Source: Martinezella rhizogenes (lineage in GTDB: Bacteria > Pseudomonadota > Alphaproteobacteria > Rhizobiales > Rhizobiaceae). From it: 64,000 bases of DNA. Below the pieces are notes generated by a model that had not been told where the DNA came from, searched no databases, and saw only the letters and a program-made list of their open reading frames with translations. A program made the position numbers and the translations under genes. Shown here in pieces: positions 17,706-26,418 of the stretch (position 1 is its first letter; each line of letters starts with the position of its first letter). The stretch covers positions 845,853 through 909,852 of the forward strand of contig NZ_SGNY01000002.1 of NCBI RefSeq assembly GCF_007002745.1, given 5' to 3'.

Positions 17706-19099
17706 CGCTCGTCTCCCGCACTGACCGCAAGCGGTACGGCCAGACGGTCACCCGTCATCGCGGCAAGCCGGGCGTTGCAATAAAACCCCTGACAGCGCCC
17801 CATGCCGGCGCGGGTGCGCCGACGCAGCCCGCCAAAATCGCCCGGGGGCACCGGACTGGAAAATGTCGCATCGATCTCACGCCGGGTGACAAGTTCGCAA
17901 TGGCAGACGATTTCGCCATGATTGGCACGCTGCCAGTCCCGCTCGCAGGTTTCGGTCAGGTTGGGCATCGTCACCTCAGGCACGGAGGACGGCAGGTCAA
18001 AGCGGGTGCCGAAACCCGCGTGAAGCGTCAACGCATGCTGCGCCAGCCCGAGCGCAGCGCTGAGGCCCGTGGAACGCACCCCCCCGAGAGTGATCGCCCG
18101 CCGGTCCGGCCGCGCGGAAATCCGGTAATGTTTCTTGTCAGACGCCGGCCGCAAGCCGGCATAGACGGCGGTCACGGAAATGGGGGCCAGTGCCGGAACG
18201 ATCTCCGCGCCGCGCTTCAGCAGCGCTTGCAGCGTCGCCGTCTCCACGGTCGCACGCTCGCGATCATCCTGCTCTTCCGCCGTCGGGCCGATGAGAACAT
18301 TGCCGAAGGCAGTGGGACAAACCACGATGCCCTTGGTGATTTCGGTGGGAACGGGCAGGACGATGCGCGGCACATGCCGGCGGGCGGCCTTATCGAGAAC
18401 GACGAATTGTCCCTTGCGCGGCATGATGGTGAATTCGGGGAGAAGCCCCAGCCGCGTATCGACCACATCACCAAACAGCCCTGCGGCGTTGACAACGCTT
18501 GCCGCAAGGATCGGACCCGCCGTCGTCTCGATCCGCCACGCGCCATCGAACGAACCGGAGAGGACTTCGGCATTGCGCACCAGCTGCGCCCCCAACCCCA
18601 CGGCCTGCGTGAGATAACCCAGCGGCGCGGACCACGGATCGATGATGTGTTCACCCGAAACTTCGAGCGCGGCGACAAGATGGCTGGACAGGCCGGGCAT
18701 GGTTTCGCGGGCCTGCCGGGCCGTGAGCAGGTCGAGTTCGGCAATGCCGTTGCGCCGCCCCTGCTCGGCAATCGCCGAAAGTCTCTCCGCCTCATCCGGA
18801 TTCCAGGCACAGACAAGTGCACCGGTCTCGACGAGGCTGAGGCCCATCTGCCCGTGGATGGACAGATATTCCGCCCGACCCGCCTTTACCAGTTCCAGTT
18901 CCAGACTGCCTTCCGGCGCATCGAAGCCGGTGTGAAGAATGGCGCTGTTGGCCTTCGAAGCCCCGGAGAGAATATCAGCACCCTTCTCGATGACGACCAC
19001 TTTCGCACCGGCCAGGGCGAAACGACGGGCGACCGCACAGCCGACAACCCCGGCACCGATGACGGCAACGTCGAATTCCGTGGAGAGGTTCTGGACCAT
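17702..19099 (-). CDS. GlpA/GlpD-like FAD oxidoreductase with C-terminal [2Fe-2S] BFD-like domain
   Basis: 465 aa. The N-terminal FAD motif is VAVIGAGVVGCAVARRFALAG, followed by the DAO/glycerol-3-phosphate dehydrogenase fold (SGASKANSAILHTGFDAPEGS; GGVRSTGLSAALGLA). The last 70 residues carry Cys399, Cys401, Cys436 and Cys441 (CHC and CQGFYC), the spacing of a BFD-like [2Fe-2S] domain as found in GlpA. It should oxidise a phosphorylated polyol or hydroxy acid, passing electrons to the FAD partner encoded next (ATGA overlap). With the downstream kinase it forms a kinase/dehydrogenase route for a glycerol-like compound. A 180-base gap separates it from the ABC permease genes upstream. Confidence 0.85.
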   Translation of the reverse strand: MVQNLSTEFDVAVIGAGVVGCAVARRFALAGAKVVVIEKGADILSGASKANSAILHTGFDAPEGSLELELVKAGRAEYLSIHGQMGLSLVETGALVCAWNPDEAERLSAIAEQGRRNGIAELDLLTARQARETMPGLSSHLVAALEVSGEHIIDPWSAPLGYLTQAVGLGAQLVRNAEVLSGSFDGAWRIETTAGPILAASVVNAAGLFGDVVDTRLGLLPEFTIMPRKGQFVVLDKAARRHVPRIVLPVPTEITKGIVVCPTAFGNVLIGPTAEEQDDRERATVETATLQALLKRGAEIVPALAPISVTAVYAGLRPASDKKHYRISARPDRRAITLGGVRSTGLSAALGLAQHALTLHAGFGTRFDLPSSVPEVTMPNLTETCERDWQRANHGEIVCHCELVTRREIDATFSSPVPPGDFGGLRRRTRAGMGRCQGFYCNARLAAMTGDRLAVPLAVSAGDER

Positions 19100-19279
19100 T
19101 GGCTTCCCTTACCTTCGTGGTTCAAAAACGAAATCAACAGACGTGACGCATCGCGCCGATGCAGCGTGCGTTCATCAACGGGAATGAAATTAGTGCTGGT
19201 TTCAGTCCGGCAAAGCTGGCGCCGACGCTTTGAATTCAACCAGCCTTACGAGGAATATTTCTCGATATGCCTGCCGCCT

Positions 19280-20074
19280 TTATTTGACAAAAGTCTTCGT
19301 CAGGCCCGCCGTTCGGTCAACGATCAGGACGACGGCAAGCGTCAGCACGATCAGAAGAACGGAAATGGCCGCAACGAGCGGATCAGCCTGGGTTTCAACA
19401 TGCTGATACATGGCGACGGGGAGCGTTGTGATACGCGGACCGGTGAGGAACAGCGAAATCACGGCCTCATCGAACGAGACGAGAAAGGAAAGCGCCGCCG
19501 TCGCGACAACGCCCGGCGCGATCATCGGCATGGTGATGCGGCTAAAGACGGTGAACGGCGATGCTCCGAGCGTCGAGGCGGCCTCTTCGAAGATCAGCGG
19601 CAGGCCGGCGAGCGACGTGGTGAGCACACGCAGGGCATAGGGCAGCACGATGATGAGATGCGCGATTACCAGGCCGGTGAACGTGCCGAGCAGACCGGCA
19701 CCGGCAAAAACGATCAGGATCGCGAGGCCGAGAACGATGGTCGGCAGAAGCAGGGGCGCAGTGAAGAAGGCAAGCAATGCATCTGCACCGATCACCCGCA
19801 TGCGGACGATGGCGTAGGAGGCGGGCAGCGCAATCAGCATCGACAGCACCGTGACGATGACGGCGAGGAGCGTACTGGTGCCCAGTGCGCCAATCATCTT
19901 GGAATTGTGCATGAGCTCGATATACCAGCGCAGGCTCCAGCCGGAAGGCGGAAAGGTCATGTAGCTGTCGGCTGAAAAGGAGATCGGCACGACGAGCACC
20001 ACGGGCGCAAGCAGAAAGAGGAACATGACAAAGGCGACAATTTTCAGCGCCAACGGAACGGGACGTTCTTCCAT
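19280..20074 (-). CDS. ABC transporter permease, PotC-like
   Basis: 264 aa with six predicted membrane segments and the inner-membrane EAA loop that docks on the ATPase (EEAASTLGASPFTVFSRITMP, residues about 160-180). It belongs to the spermidine/putrescine-type importer family (PotC). It follows the first permease by 12 bases in the operon solute-binding protein / ATPase / permease / permease. The substrate is not readable from the permease. Position upstream of the GlpA/kinase trio suggests that the cargo is what those enzymes degrade. Confidence 0.9.
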   Translation of the reverse strand: MEERPVPLALKIVAFVMFLFLLAPVVLVVPISFSADSYMTFPPSGWSLRWYIELMHNSKMIGALGTSTLLAVIVTVLSMLIALPASYAIVRMRVIGADALLAFFTAPLLLPTIVLGLAILIVFAGAGLLGTFTGLVIAHLIIVLPYALRVLTTSLAGLPLIFEEAASTLGASPFTVFSRITMPMIAPGVVATAALSFLVSFDEAVISLFLTGPRITTLPVAMYQHVETQADPLVAAISVLLIVLTLAVVLIVDRTAGLTKTFVK

Positions 20075-20086
20075 CTTCGATCTCCT

Positions 20087-20965
20087 TTACAGAACCGCCC
20101 GCAGAAGCCGGGAATAGAGCACCAGGGCAGCCCCGAAAATCACGAGGATGATCATCGAAAGCGTTGCGGCAAGAGGCCAGTTGAGCGTCACAATGGCCTG
20201 ATCGTAGATTTCCGTCGCCAGAAGGAAGACGCGGCCGCCGCCAAGCAGCTTGGGGGTGATGAACGAGCTGACGGCCAGAACGAAGGAGAGTAGGCAACCA
20301 AGCGCCACACCGGGCATGGTGAGCGGCACGATAATCCGCCAGAACACCCTCCAGGGCGATGCGCCGAGCGTTTCGGCAGCCTCCTCGACCCGCGGATCAA
20401 GCCTGCCGAAACCGGCGAGCAATGCCAGGATCATATAGGGCATCAGGATTTCGGTGAGGCCGATGACGACGCCGACCTTGTTGAACAACAGACGCACGCC
20501 GCTTTCAGCACCCAGGGCGAAGAGTATGTTGTTGATGAGCCCGTCATCCGCAAGGATCGCGATCCAGCCATAGGTGCGCACCACCGCCGAGGTGAGCAAC
20601 GGCGAAATGACGAGCACAAGCAGCAGTGTCTTCCAGCGGCCCTGCGCCCGGTGAAGATAAAGAGCGATTGGATAGGAAGCGATGAGCGTCAGAACCGTAA
20701 TCATGAGGCTGGTCAGGATGCTCTGGCCGATCAGTTCGATATAAAAACCGTCGGTGAGCGTGGACGACCAGTTTTCAAGCGTGTGGGCTTCCCCGAGACC
20801 GCCGCCGCCGAGGCTTTCGCGGAAGGAAAGCAAAAGCAGATTGAAGACCGGCATGACAAAGGCCAGACCATTGACCGCGATGATCGGCCCGAGAAGCAGG
20901 GTGGCGAGAAACACCATGGAGGACGTGCGGCTGCCGGGAGCCGTGATCATGACCGACGCTGTCAT
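20087..20965 (-). CDS. ABC transporter permease, PotB-like
   Basis: 292 aa, six predicted membrane segments, EAA loop EEAAETLGASPWRVFWRIIVP at about residues 193-213. It is the first permease of a Pot-type ABC importer. Its ATG overlaps the ATPase stop by 4 bases. The length is usual for PotB. It probably pairs with the following PotC-like protein as a heterodimeric channel. Confidence 0.9.
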   Translation of the reverse strand: MTASVMITAPGSRTSSMVFLATLLLGPIIAVNGLAFVMPVFNLLLLSFRESLGGGGLGEAHTLENWSSTLTDGFYIELIGQSILTSLMITVLTLIASYPIALYLHRAQGRWKTLLLVLVISPLLTSAVVRTYGWIAILADDGLINNILFALGAESGVRLLFNKVGVVIGLTEILMPYMILALLAGFGRLDPRVEEAAETLGASPWRVFWRIIVPLTMPGVALGCLLSFVLAVSSFITPKLLGGGRVFLLATEIYDQAIVTLNWPLAATLSMIILVIFGAALVLYSRLLRAVL

Positions 20966-22053
20966 TGGTCTGCTCCGAAAACCAGCGTGTCCTCCACGCG
21001 CCAGACGAGACTGACTGCGCTACCGGCGACTACCGGTGTTTCGCCGCCGGAAGTCGCACGTTCCACGGACAATATCTGCCCGCCTGCGGCGATCTCGTAG
21101 TGGAGAATATCTCCCGCATAATAGACATCGCGAACCTCGCCGGCGATGCGGTTGACCGGCGCTCCATCGAAATCAGGCAAAGCGTCGCCAGCAACCGTCA
21201 TGGCCATGCGATGCGGCCGTACCATAAGGTCGATCTTGCCGGCGTGTGAGCCGGGCGCACGCAAAACCGCATCGCCGACCGTGATGCGATCGCCGGCCGC
21301 GTTGCCCACCAGCCTGTTGGTGCGGCCAACGAAGGAAGCGACGAAAGCCGTCGCCGGGCGCTCATAGAGATCGTGCGGTGTGCCGAGCTGTTCTAGGCGC
21401 CCGCCGTTGAGGACGGCGACCTTGTCGCACATGCTGAGCGCCTCGACCTGATCATGCGTGACGAAGATGGAGGTGATGCCGAGCTGTTTCTGGATACGGC
21501 GGATTTCGGCGCGCATCTCATCGCGCAGCTTGGCATCGAGATTGGAAAGCGGCTCATCGAACAAAAGGATGGAGGGCTGGATGACGAGGGCGCGCGCCAG
21601 TGCGACGCGCTGTTGCTGGCCGCCGGAAAGCTGGGCGGGACGTCGGTCCTCGCGCCCTTCCAGATGCACCATGGCAATGGCTTCACGCGCGCGGCGTTCG
21701 GCCTCGGCAGCCGGCACCTTGCGCATTTCAAGACCGAACATGACGTTCTTGAGAACCGTCATGTGAGGGAAAAGCGCGTAGCTCTGGAAAACGAGGCCGA
21801 TGTCACGTTTGTAAGGGGCAAGCTGCGTCACGTCCTTGCCGCCAATCGAGATCGAACCTGAGGAGACGGGAGAGAGGCCGGCAATCATGCGCAGCGATGT
21901 CGACTTGCCGCAACCCGAAGGACCGAGGAAGGCAACCAGTTCGCCCTTGGGAATCTCGAGGTTGAGATCATCTACGGCGACCATGGTCTCGTAGCGCTTG
22001 GTCAGTGAACGAATCGAGAGGAATCCGGGCTGCATGATGTCTGAAGTTCCCAT
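20962..22053 (-). CDS. ABC transporter ATP-binding protein, PotA-like
   Basis: 363 aa from the ATG at 22053 (start [21 protein letters not shown]). The reading frame stays open for 46 more codons upstream, but that part lacks any ABC similarity. Walker [11 protein letters not shown]-loop [11 protein letters not shown], signature LSGGQQQR, Walker B ILLFDEP and the switch His (FVTHDQ) are all present. A C-terminal TOBE domain (about 290-360) is typical of PotA. It powers the Pot-type importer encoded around it. Confidence 0.9.
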   Translation of the reverse strand: MGTSDIMQPGFLSIRSLTKRYETMVAVDDLNLEIPKGELVAFLGPSGCGKSTSLRMIAGLSPVSSGSISIGGKDVTQLAPYKRDIGLVFQSYALFPHMTVLKNVMFGLEMRKVPAAEAERRAREAIAMVHLEGREDRRPAQLSGGQQQRVALARALVIQPSILLFDEPLSNLDAKLRDEMRAEIRRIQKQLGITSIFVTHDQVEALSMCDKVAVLNGGRLEQLGTPHDLYERPATAFVASFVGRTNRLVGNAAGDRITVGDAVLRAPGSHAGKIDLMVRPHRMAMTVAGDALPDFDGAPVNRIAGEVRDVYYAGDILHYEIAAGGQILSVERATSGGETPVVAGSAVSLVWRVEDTLVFGADQ

Positions 22054-22314
22054 TCTGGCTTTTTGCCTTTCTTCAGGACATGTCCGGCCGGTTAGGCGCG
22101 GAAATGGCCTGTCCCTTGATCTATACAGTCGCAGCAGAACTTCGCTGCGCTGTTTCACGGCGTTTCCCGTATCGCAGACATGCCAGGCCAAAGGGAATGC
22201 ATGTCCGTCTTACCCTTCCCTCCGCCGACCCCAGTGTCGACAGAGGGAATGTGTTGTTTTGTCCTTCCGCAGCGCATGAGTGATGCGGAAGATCTGCCAT
22301 TCTGTACGAGAGCC

Positions 22315-23355
22315 CTAGCGGCTGAGCGGAATGACCTTGCGACGCCAGTCCTGTGTGATCTGATCGCGGACCTTTGAAAGCCCGATCCAGTCAACCGGAA
22401 TAACCTTGTCCATCGCCTTGATGACCGTGCGCTCGCTGACATCGTCGGCAACGGTAGCCTTGGTGTTGGTCGGCGCATAATACATGGCGGCGGTAAAGGC
22501 AGCCTGCGCTTCAGGGCTCAGCGCATAATCGACGAATTTACGTCCGGCCTCCGATGATGGGCCGCCCTTGACGAGATTGAGCGTATTGATCTGGAGGATC
22601 GTACCTTCCTTGGGAAGCGCAACCTTCATCTTGCCCTTGGAGCCATCGGCATTCACCTGGCTGCGGGCATTCCAGCCCACGCCCAGTGAAACCTGGCCGT
22701 TGACGACATTCGGATAGACTTCCGGCTTCGGCTCCCAGGTCTGAATGTTTGGCGCAACTTCAGCCATCGCATTGATACCGGCGTCGATATTCTTGATGAA
22801 GTCAGTGCCGCCATTCATGTGGTCCATGATGATCGTCGTGCCGATACCGACAATATCGGGCGCGCTCAACATGGCGACTTTCCCCTTGAGGGCACTGTCC
22901 TTCAGAGCGTTCCAGCTGTCCGGCGCGGTCTTGATCGCATCGGTATTATAGATGAGCACAAGATTGTCGAACGTCACACCAACGCCGGCCACGCCTTCAA
23001 AGCGGGCGTTGGGATAGAGGTCGGCGACGTTCTTGGTCACGCTTTCATCGATCTTGTCGAACAGACCTTCATCCGTACCGGTTTTGGCAACGGAGACGTC
23101 CATCAGCGCGACATCGGCCTGCGGCGCAGCCTTCTGGGCGCGCAGCGAACCAAGCATGGCGGCGGAACCCTGCTGCGGGAAATATTCAACCTTGATATCC
23201 GGATTGGCGGCCATGAAAGGCTCGATGACGGCCTTGGTGTAACGCTCCTGGAAAAGGCCGCTATAGCCAAGGAACGTTACGGTCTGCTGGGCGTGCGCCG
23301 GCAGAGCGGCCGCGCCAAGCATGAGAATCCCGCTCAGAAGTATAGATTTCTTCAT
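22315..23355 (-). CDS. ABC transporter periplasmic solute-binding protein, PotD-like
   Basis: 346 aa with a clear signal peptide (MKKSILLSGILMLGAAALPAHA, here split by function: charged start, hydrophobic core, AHA cleavage site near residue 22). The mature part is a type-2 periplasmic binding fold related to polyamine and iron binding proteins (VTFLGYSGLFQERYTKAV; GVTFDNLVLIYNTDAIK). It lies 261 bases upstream of the ATPase gene. The ligand is unknown. The operon context (amidase, RraA-like protein, polyol oxidoreductases) argues against simple polyamine uptake. Confidence 0.88.
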   Translation of the reverse strand: MKKSILLSGILMLGAAALPAHAQQTVTFLGYSGLFQERYTKAVIEPFMAANPDIKVEYFPQQGSAAMLGSLRAQKAAPQADVALMDVSVAKTGTDEGLFDKIDESVTKNVADLYPNARFEGVAGVGVTFDNLVLIYNTDAIKTAPDSWNALKDSALKGKVAMLSAPDIVGIGTTIIMDHMNGGTDFIKNIDAGINAMAEVAPNIQTWEPKPEVYPNVVNGQVSLGVGWNARSQVNADGSKGKMKVALPKEGTILQINTLNLVKGGPSSEAGRKFVDYALSPEAQAAFTAAMYYAPTNTKATVADDVSERTVIKAMDKVIPVDWIGLSKVRDQITQDWRRKVIPLSR

Positions 23356-23417
23356 TGTCCTGTTCTCCTCTATTATTATTGGGAGTGGCGGACTGGTCCG
23401 CCACCCGTAAGGCGGTG

Positions 23418-24083
23418 TCAGGCGCTCAGCTTGGCCTGAACGAGCTTGTTGGCGCCGGAAATATCCGGCAACTTCTCGCCGTTGCGCAGACGCTCCAGAA
23501 GCACGAGTTCAGCTTCCTGCATGCCGATGGCGCGCTCGGCCATGGCGCGGGCCTGGCTCGGATGAAGGGCGACAACGCCGCTTTCATCGCACAGGATCGC
23601 ATCGCCCGGATTGATCATCTGGCCACCGACGCTGATCGGAACATTGATCGCCCCTTCAAGGCCAAGGATCTTGGTGGTGATCGGCGAAGGGCCACGGCAC
23701 CACATGGGCATATCGACCTTGACGAACTCCGAAAAGTCAGTCGCCGGTCCATCGACCACGCCAGCCTTGACGCCGGCCATTTTCATCGTGTTGGTGATGA
23801 CGCCGCCCCAGCAGGCGTGGCGGGTATCACCGCAGCGATCAATGAGCACGATATCGCCCGGACGCACAATCTGCGTCAGGTAGTGAAGCATGGTCGAATC
23901 GGCGTTCGGGATGCGCAGGGTGACGGCGGTGCCGGCCACCCGCTTGCCCGGAAGGACCGCGCGGATTTCCGGATCGACGAAACCGGAATGAAGCACGTGG
24001 CCGATCGTTGCGACTTCGACCTTTTCCAGAAGTTCGACGATATCAGCGTCGATCTGGTCCGGCATTGGATTGACGATAAACAT
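23418..24083 (-). CDS. RraA / HMG-aldolase-like family protein
   Basis: 221 aa from the ATG at 24083 (MFIVNPMPDQI); an open frame continues upstream but runs antisense-free through the amidase gene in another frame and is not coding. The family includes 4-hydroxy-4-methyl-2-oxoglutarate aldolases, oxaloacetate decarboxylases and the RNase E inhibitor RraA. The glycine-rich pocket WGGVITNTMKMAG and the VVDG loop are present. Aldolase members have Arg-Asp after VVDGxx; here it is Thr115-Asp116 (VVDGPATD), so classic aldolase activity is doubtful. It sits between the amidase and the solute-binding protein genes, within the LysR-controlled operon. Confidence 0.82.
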   Translation of the reverse strand: MFIVNPMPDQIDADIVELLEKVEVATIGHVLHSGFVDPEIRAVLPGKRVAGTAVTLRIPNADSTMLHYLTQIVRPGDIVLIDRCGDTRHACWGGVITNTMKMAGVKAGVVDGPATDFSEFVKVDMPMWCRGPSPITTKILGLEGAINVPISVGGQMINPGDAILCDESGVVALHPSQARAMAERAIGMQEAELVLLERLRNGEKLPDISGANKLVQAKLSA

Positions 24084-24097
24084 AAGTCTTTCTCCGA

Positions 24098-24901
24098 TCA
24101 GAGCACGTGGTGGTTTGCCACCGGCACGTTGGCGCGCACCTTGGCCGAATAGTCGAAGTCGAGGGCAGCGCCGGCGGTCCCGACAGTGTCGGAGCACTGG
24201 GTGATGATGTGGCCCCAGGGATCGATGACCATGGAATGCCCCCAGCAGGCCTTTTTGCCGCCCGCATGGGTGCCGATCTGGCCGACAGCCAGAAAATAGG
24301 TCTGGGTTTCGACGGCGCGGGCGCGGGCCAGCACTTCCCAATGGTCCTTGCCCGTCATCAGGGTAAAGGCGGCCGGCAGAACGATCACGTCTGCCCCCCT
24401 GTCCCGCAGGGCGCGGAACAGTTCCGGGAAGCGGATATCGTAGCAGATGCCGCAACCAACTGTCTGGTCGCCAACCTTATAGGTCACCACGTCTTCGCCG
24501 CGGGCGACGGAGTCAGACTCACGGTAGCTGATGCCGTTCGGCGTATCGACGTCGAACAGGTGCATCTTGCGGTAACGGGCGATCTGCTTGCCATCAGGAC
24601 CAAAAACGAGCGTCGAATTGTAGAAACGGTTGCCTTCCTTCTCAACGATGGAACCGGCATGCAGCGTGATCGCGTGCTTTCGGGCGAGCCCCGAAAGCAG
24701 CGTATAAATCTCGCCATCGGGAAATTCTTCCCCGCTTTCATGCATCTCCTGAGGATTATCCCCAAGAAATGCAAAGTATTCTGGAAGAACAACAAGGTCA
24801 GGATTGTCCGCCTTGACTGCCTTTTCGATAAGATCGGCAGCAACCTTAAGATTTTCTGCCTTGTCGTTCTGGGTATTCATTTGAACAAGTGAGACTTTCA
24901 C
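24098..24901 (-). CDS. Carbon-nitrogen hydrolase (nitrilase family amidase)
   Basis: 267 aa, the usual length of the Nit/omega-amidase branch. The catalytic triad is visible as Glu41 (LPEYFAF), Lys112 (YRKMHLFDV) and Cys153 (GCGICYDIRFPELFR). No signal peptide, so cytoplasmic. Members hydrolyse amides such as deaminated glutathione, omega-amides or N-carbamoyl compounds. It is the first structural gene of the LysR-controlled operon, 14 bases before the RraA-like gene. An amide or carbamoyl bond in the imported compound is therefore likely. The LysR-box-like repeat at 24982-24996 precedes it. Confidence 0.88.
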   Translation of the reverse strand: MKVSLVQMNTQNDKAENLKVAADLIEKAVKADNPDLVVLPEYFAFLGDNPQEMHESGEEFPDGEIYTLLSGLARKHAITLHAGSIVEKEGNRFYNSTLVFGPDGKQIARYRKMHLFDVDTPNGISYRESDSVARGEDVVTYKVGDQTVGCGICYDIRFPELFRALRDRGADVIVLPAAFTLMTGKDHWEVLARARAVETQTYFLAVGQIGTHAGGKKACWGHSMVIDPWGHIITQCSDTVGTAGAALDFDYSAKVRANVPVANHHVL

Positions 24902-24981
24902 GTTGCTCTCCTCTCATGTTGCGAGGAGAATTAAGAACGGGAACGGTTTTCATGACAAACGGAAAAACTCTATCGGAACCC

Positions 24982-24996
24982 ATAAGATAAGCTTAT
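24982..24996. promoter_or_regulatory. LysR-type box upstream of the amidase operon
   Basis: ATAAG-ATAAG-CTTAT is an inverted repeat of 5-base arms with a 5-base spacer and fits the LysR T-N11-A rule. An overlapping perfect 10-base palindrome (ATAAGCTTAT) ends at the same point. It lies 81 bases upstream of the amidase start and 32 bases beyond the stop of the LysR-type gene, where an activator site is expected. Confidence 0.55.
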
Positions 24997-25027
24997 AGAT
25001 TAATCATTTCGTGTTGCAGCGCAAAAT

Positions 25028-25936
25028 TTAGGCGGCGACAGTCATCCATTGTGTGGTGGTTTCACTGACGATTTCCGTCGCCATGTCGGCAATGGCCCGG
25101 GCGAGCGCGTTGTCGCCACGTTCCTGATAAACGGTGTGGAATGTCAGGGGCGGTACAGACGGCGCGATATCGAGGATACGGGCTTCGCCGGACTTGATGA
25201 TGCCGTCCACCAGCACGCGCGGCAAAGCGCCCACGCCGACCGCCGCTGCCACGAGGCGGGTCATGATCGACAGGGAATTGGAATTATAAATACGACTGTC
25301 AGACAGTCCGTGGGCATCGAGCAGCGCACGCAATGCCTGATGCGGCTGAGAACCCGTCGAGAAGGTAAGTAGCGGAAAATGCGCGATATCTTCAAGCGTG
25401 ACACCTGTTTCCGGCAAAGGCAGATCAACCGCGCCAACCCAGCAGGACTCGAACGTACAGAGCGGCGAATTATAGATGTTCGCAGCCATGACCGGTCCCA
25501 TGATGAAACCGACATCCACTTCACCATTTTGAATGCGCTGGGATAATTTCAGGCTGGTATCGATGGTCAGATCCAGGCTGACACCGGGATATTGTTCGTT
25601 CATTCGACGAATAAGAAGCGGCAGCCAGGCATAAACAATGGTATCCGCAGCACCGATACGCACGGTACCTCTCAGCGCCTCACGACTGCTCACGATCTGC
25701 CGGAATTCCCCGGTCAGGTTGACGATCTTTTCAGCATGCTGCAGCGCCAGACGACCAGCCGGCGTCAGGTTGACGCAGCGCACATCGCGGGTGAACAACA
25801 CAACGCCTAGCTCTCGTTCCAGAGCGGCAATCCTGTTGGAAACCGACGCCTGAGTGGTGTGCAAACGTTCCGCCGCTGCCGAAAAGCTGTTCAACCGTGC
25901 AGCCCAGAGGAAGGTTTCGAGAAATCGCGTATTCAT
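25028..25936 (-). CDS. LysR-family transcriptional regulator
   Basis: 302 aa from the ATG at 25936 (MNTRFLETFLWAARLNSF). The start fits the usual LysR N-terminus, whereas the open frame upstream does not. The winged helix-turn-helix is SFSAAAERLHTTQASVSNRIAALE, and the effector domain spans about residues 90-295. It is read in the same direction as, and immediately ahead of, the amidase/RraA/ABC genes, with a LysR-type box in the gap. It is thus the likely activator of the catabolic block reaching down to 15 kb. Confidence 0.9.
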   Translation of the reverse strand: MNTRFLETFLWAARLNSFSAAAERLHTTQASVSNRIAALERELGVVLFTRDVRCVNLTPAGRLALQHAEKIVNLTGEFRQIVSSREALRGTVRIGAADTIVYAWLPLLIRRMNEQYPGVSLDLTIDTSLKLSQRIQNGEVDVGFIMGPVMAANIYNSPLCTFESCWVGAVDLPLPETGVTLEDIAHFPLLTFSTGSQPHQALRALLDAHGLSDSRIYNSNSLSIMTRLVAAAVGVGALPRVLVDGIIKSGEARILDIAPSVPPLTFHTVYQERGDNALARAIADMATEIVSETTTQWMTVAA

Positions 25937-26418
25937 GAGGTAAAATCTTCTCGCATGGCTCCGCGATCCAGCAATGCAATGCCGGCTTCGTCTTGCCCTT
26001 GGCCCTTGTGGTTCGAGTGTCAGTATGTCCGATGCACACGCCCATAAGCAAGGGATGAGAGCCGAGTCACATGGCATGGTGGTGGAACGCTCATCAAGCT
26101 GCCGAGCTCAGTTATTTTCCGCTCCTTTTTCCGCCTCCCGAAACATTAGATGTGAGCCCACCGAGCCGCTTCATGGCTGAAATTTCAACAGCCCCCATGG
26201 CTCCCCCGGAACGGATGTGGATTAAATAGCGTCTGCGGTGTTCTCCTGGGTATGACTACGCGCATACAAAGGAGCTTGCGCCGTGAAATCCCCTGTTCCG
26301 CCATCTTCCCCCTCGTGACATTGGCTTGCACGCCCGCGTCTGCCAATCCGTTCTCGTCCGCCGGCGGGCGGTGATATTCTACTCTGGCAGGCCGAGCTTC
26401 GTCGGTCGTCTGAAACAA
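25937..26418. other. Gap between LysR gene and siderophore transporter genes
   Basis: 482 bases with no gene I can support. Short frames on both strands lack recognisable protein features. It must hold the LysR gene promoter and the end of the siderophore operon; I see no strong hairpin terminator in it. Confidence 0.5.

Noticed and set aside
17660..19975. Very long open frame (about 770 codons) on the plus strand
   Set aside because: It is antisense to the GlpA-like and permease genes, which have clear family motifs; it is rich in R, H and Q as expected of a shadow in high-GC DNA and has no recognisable domain.
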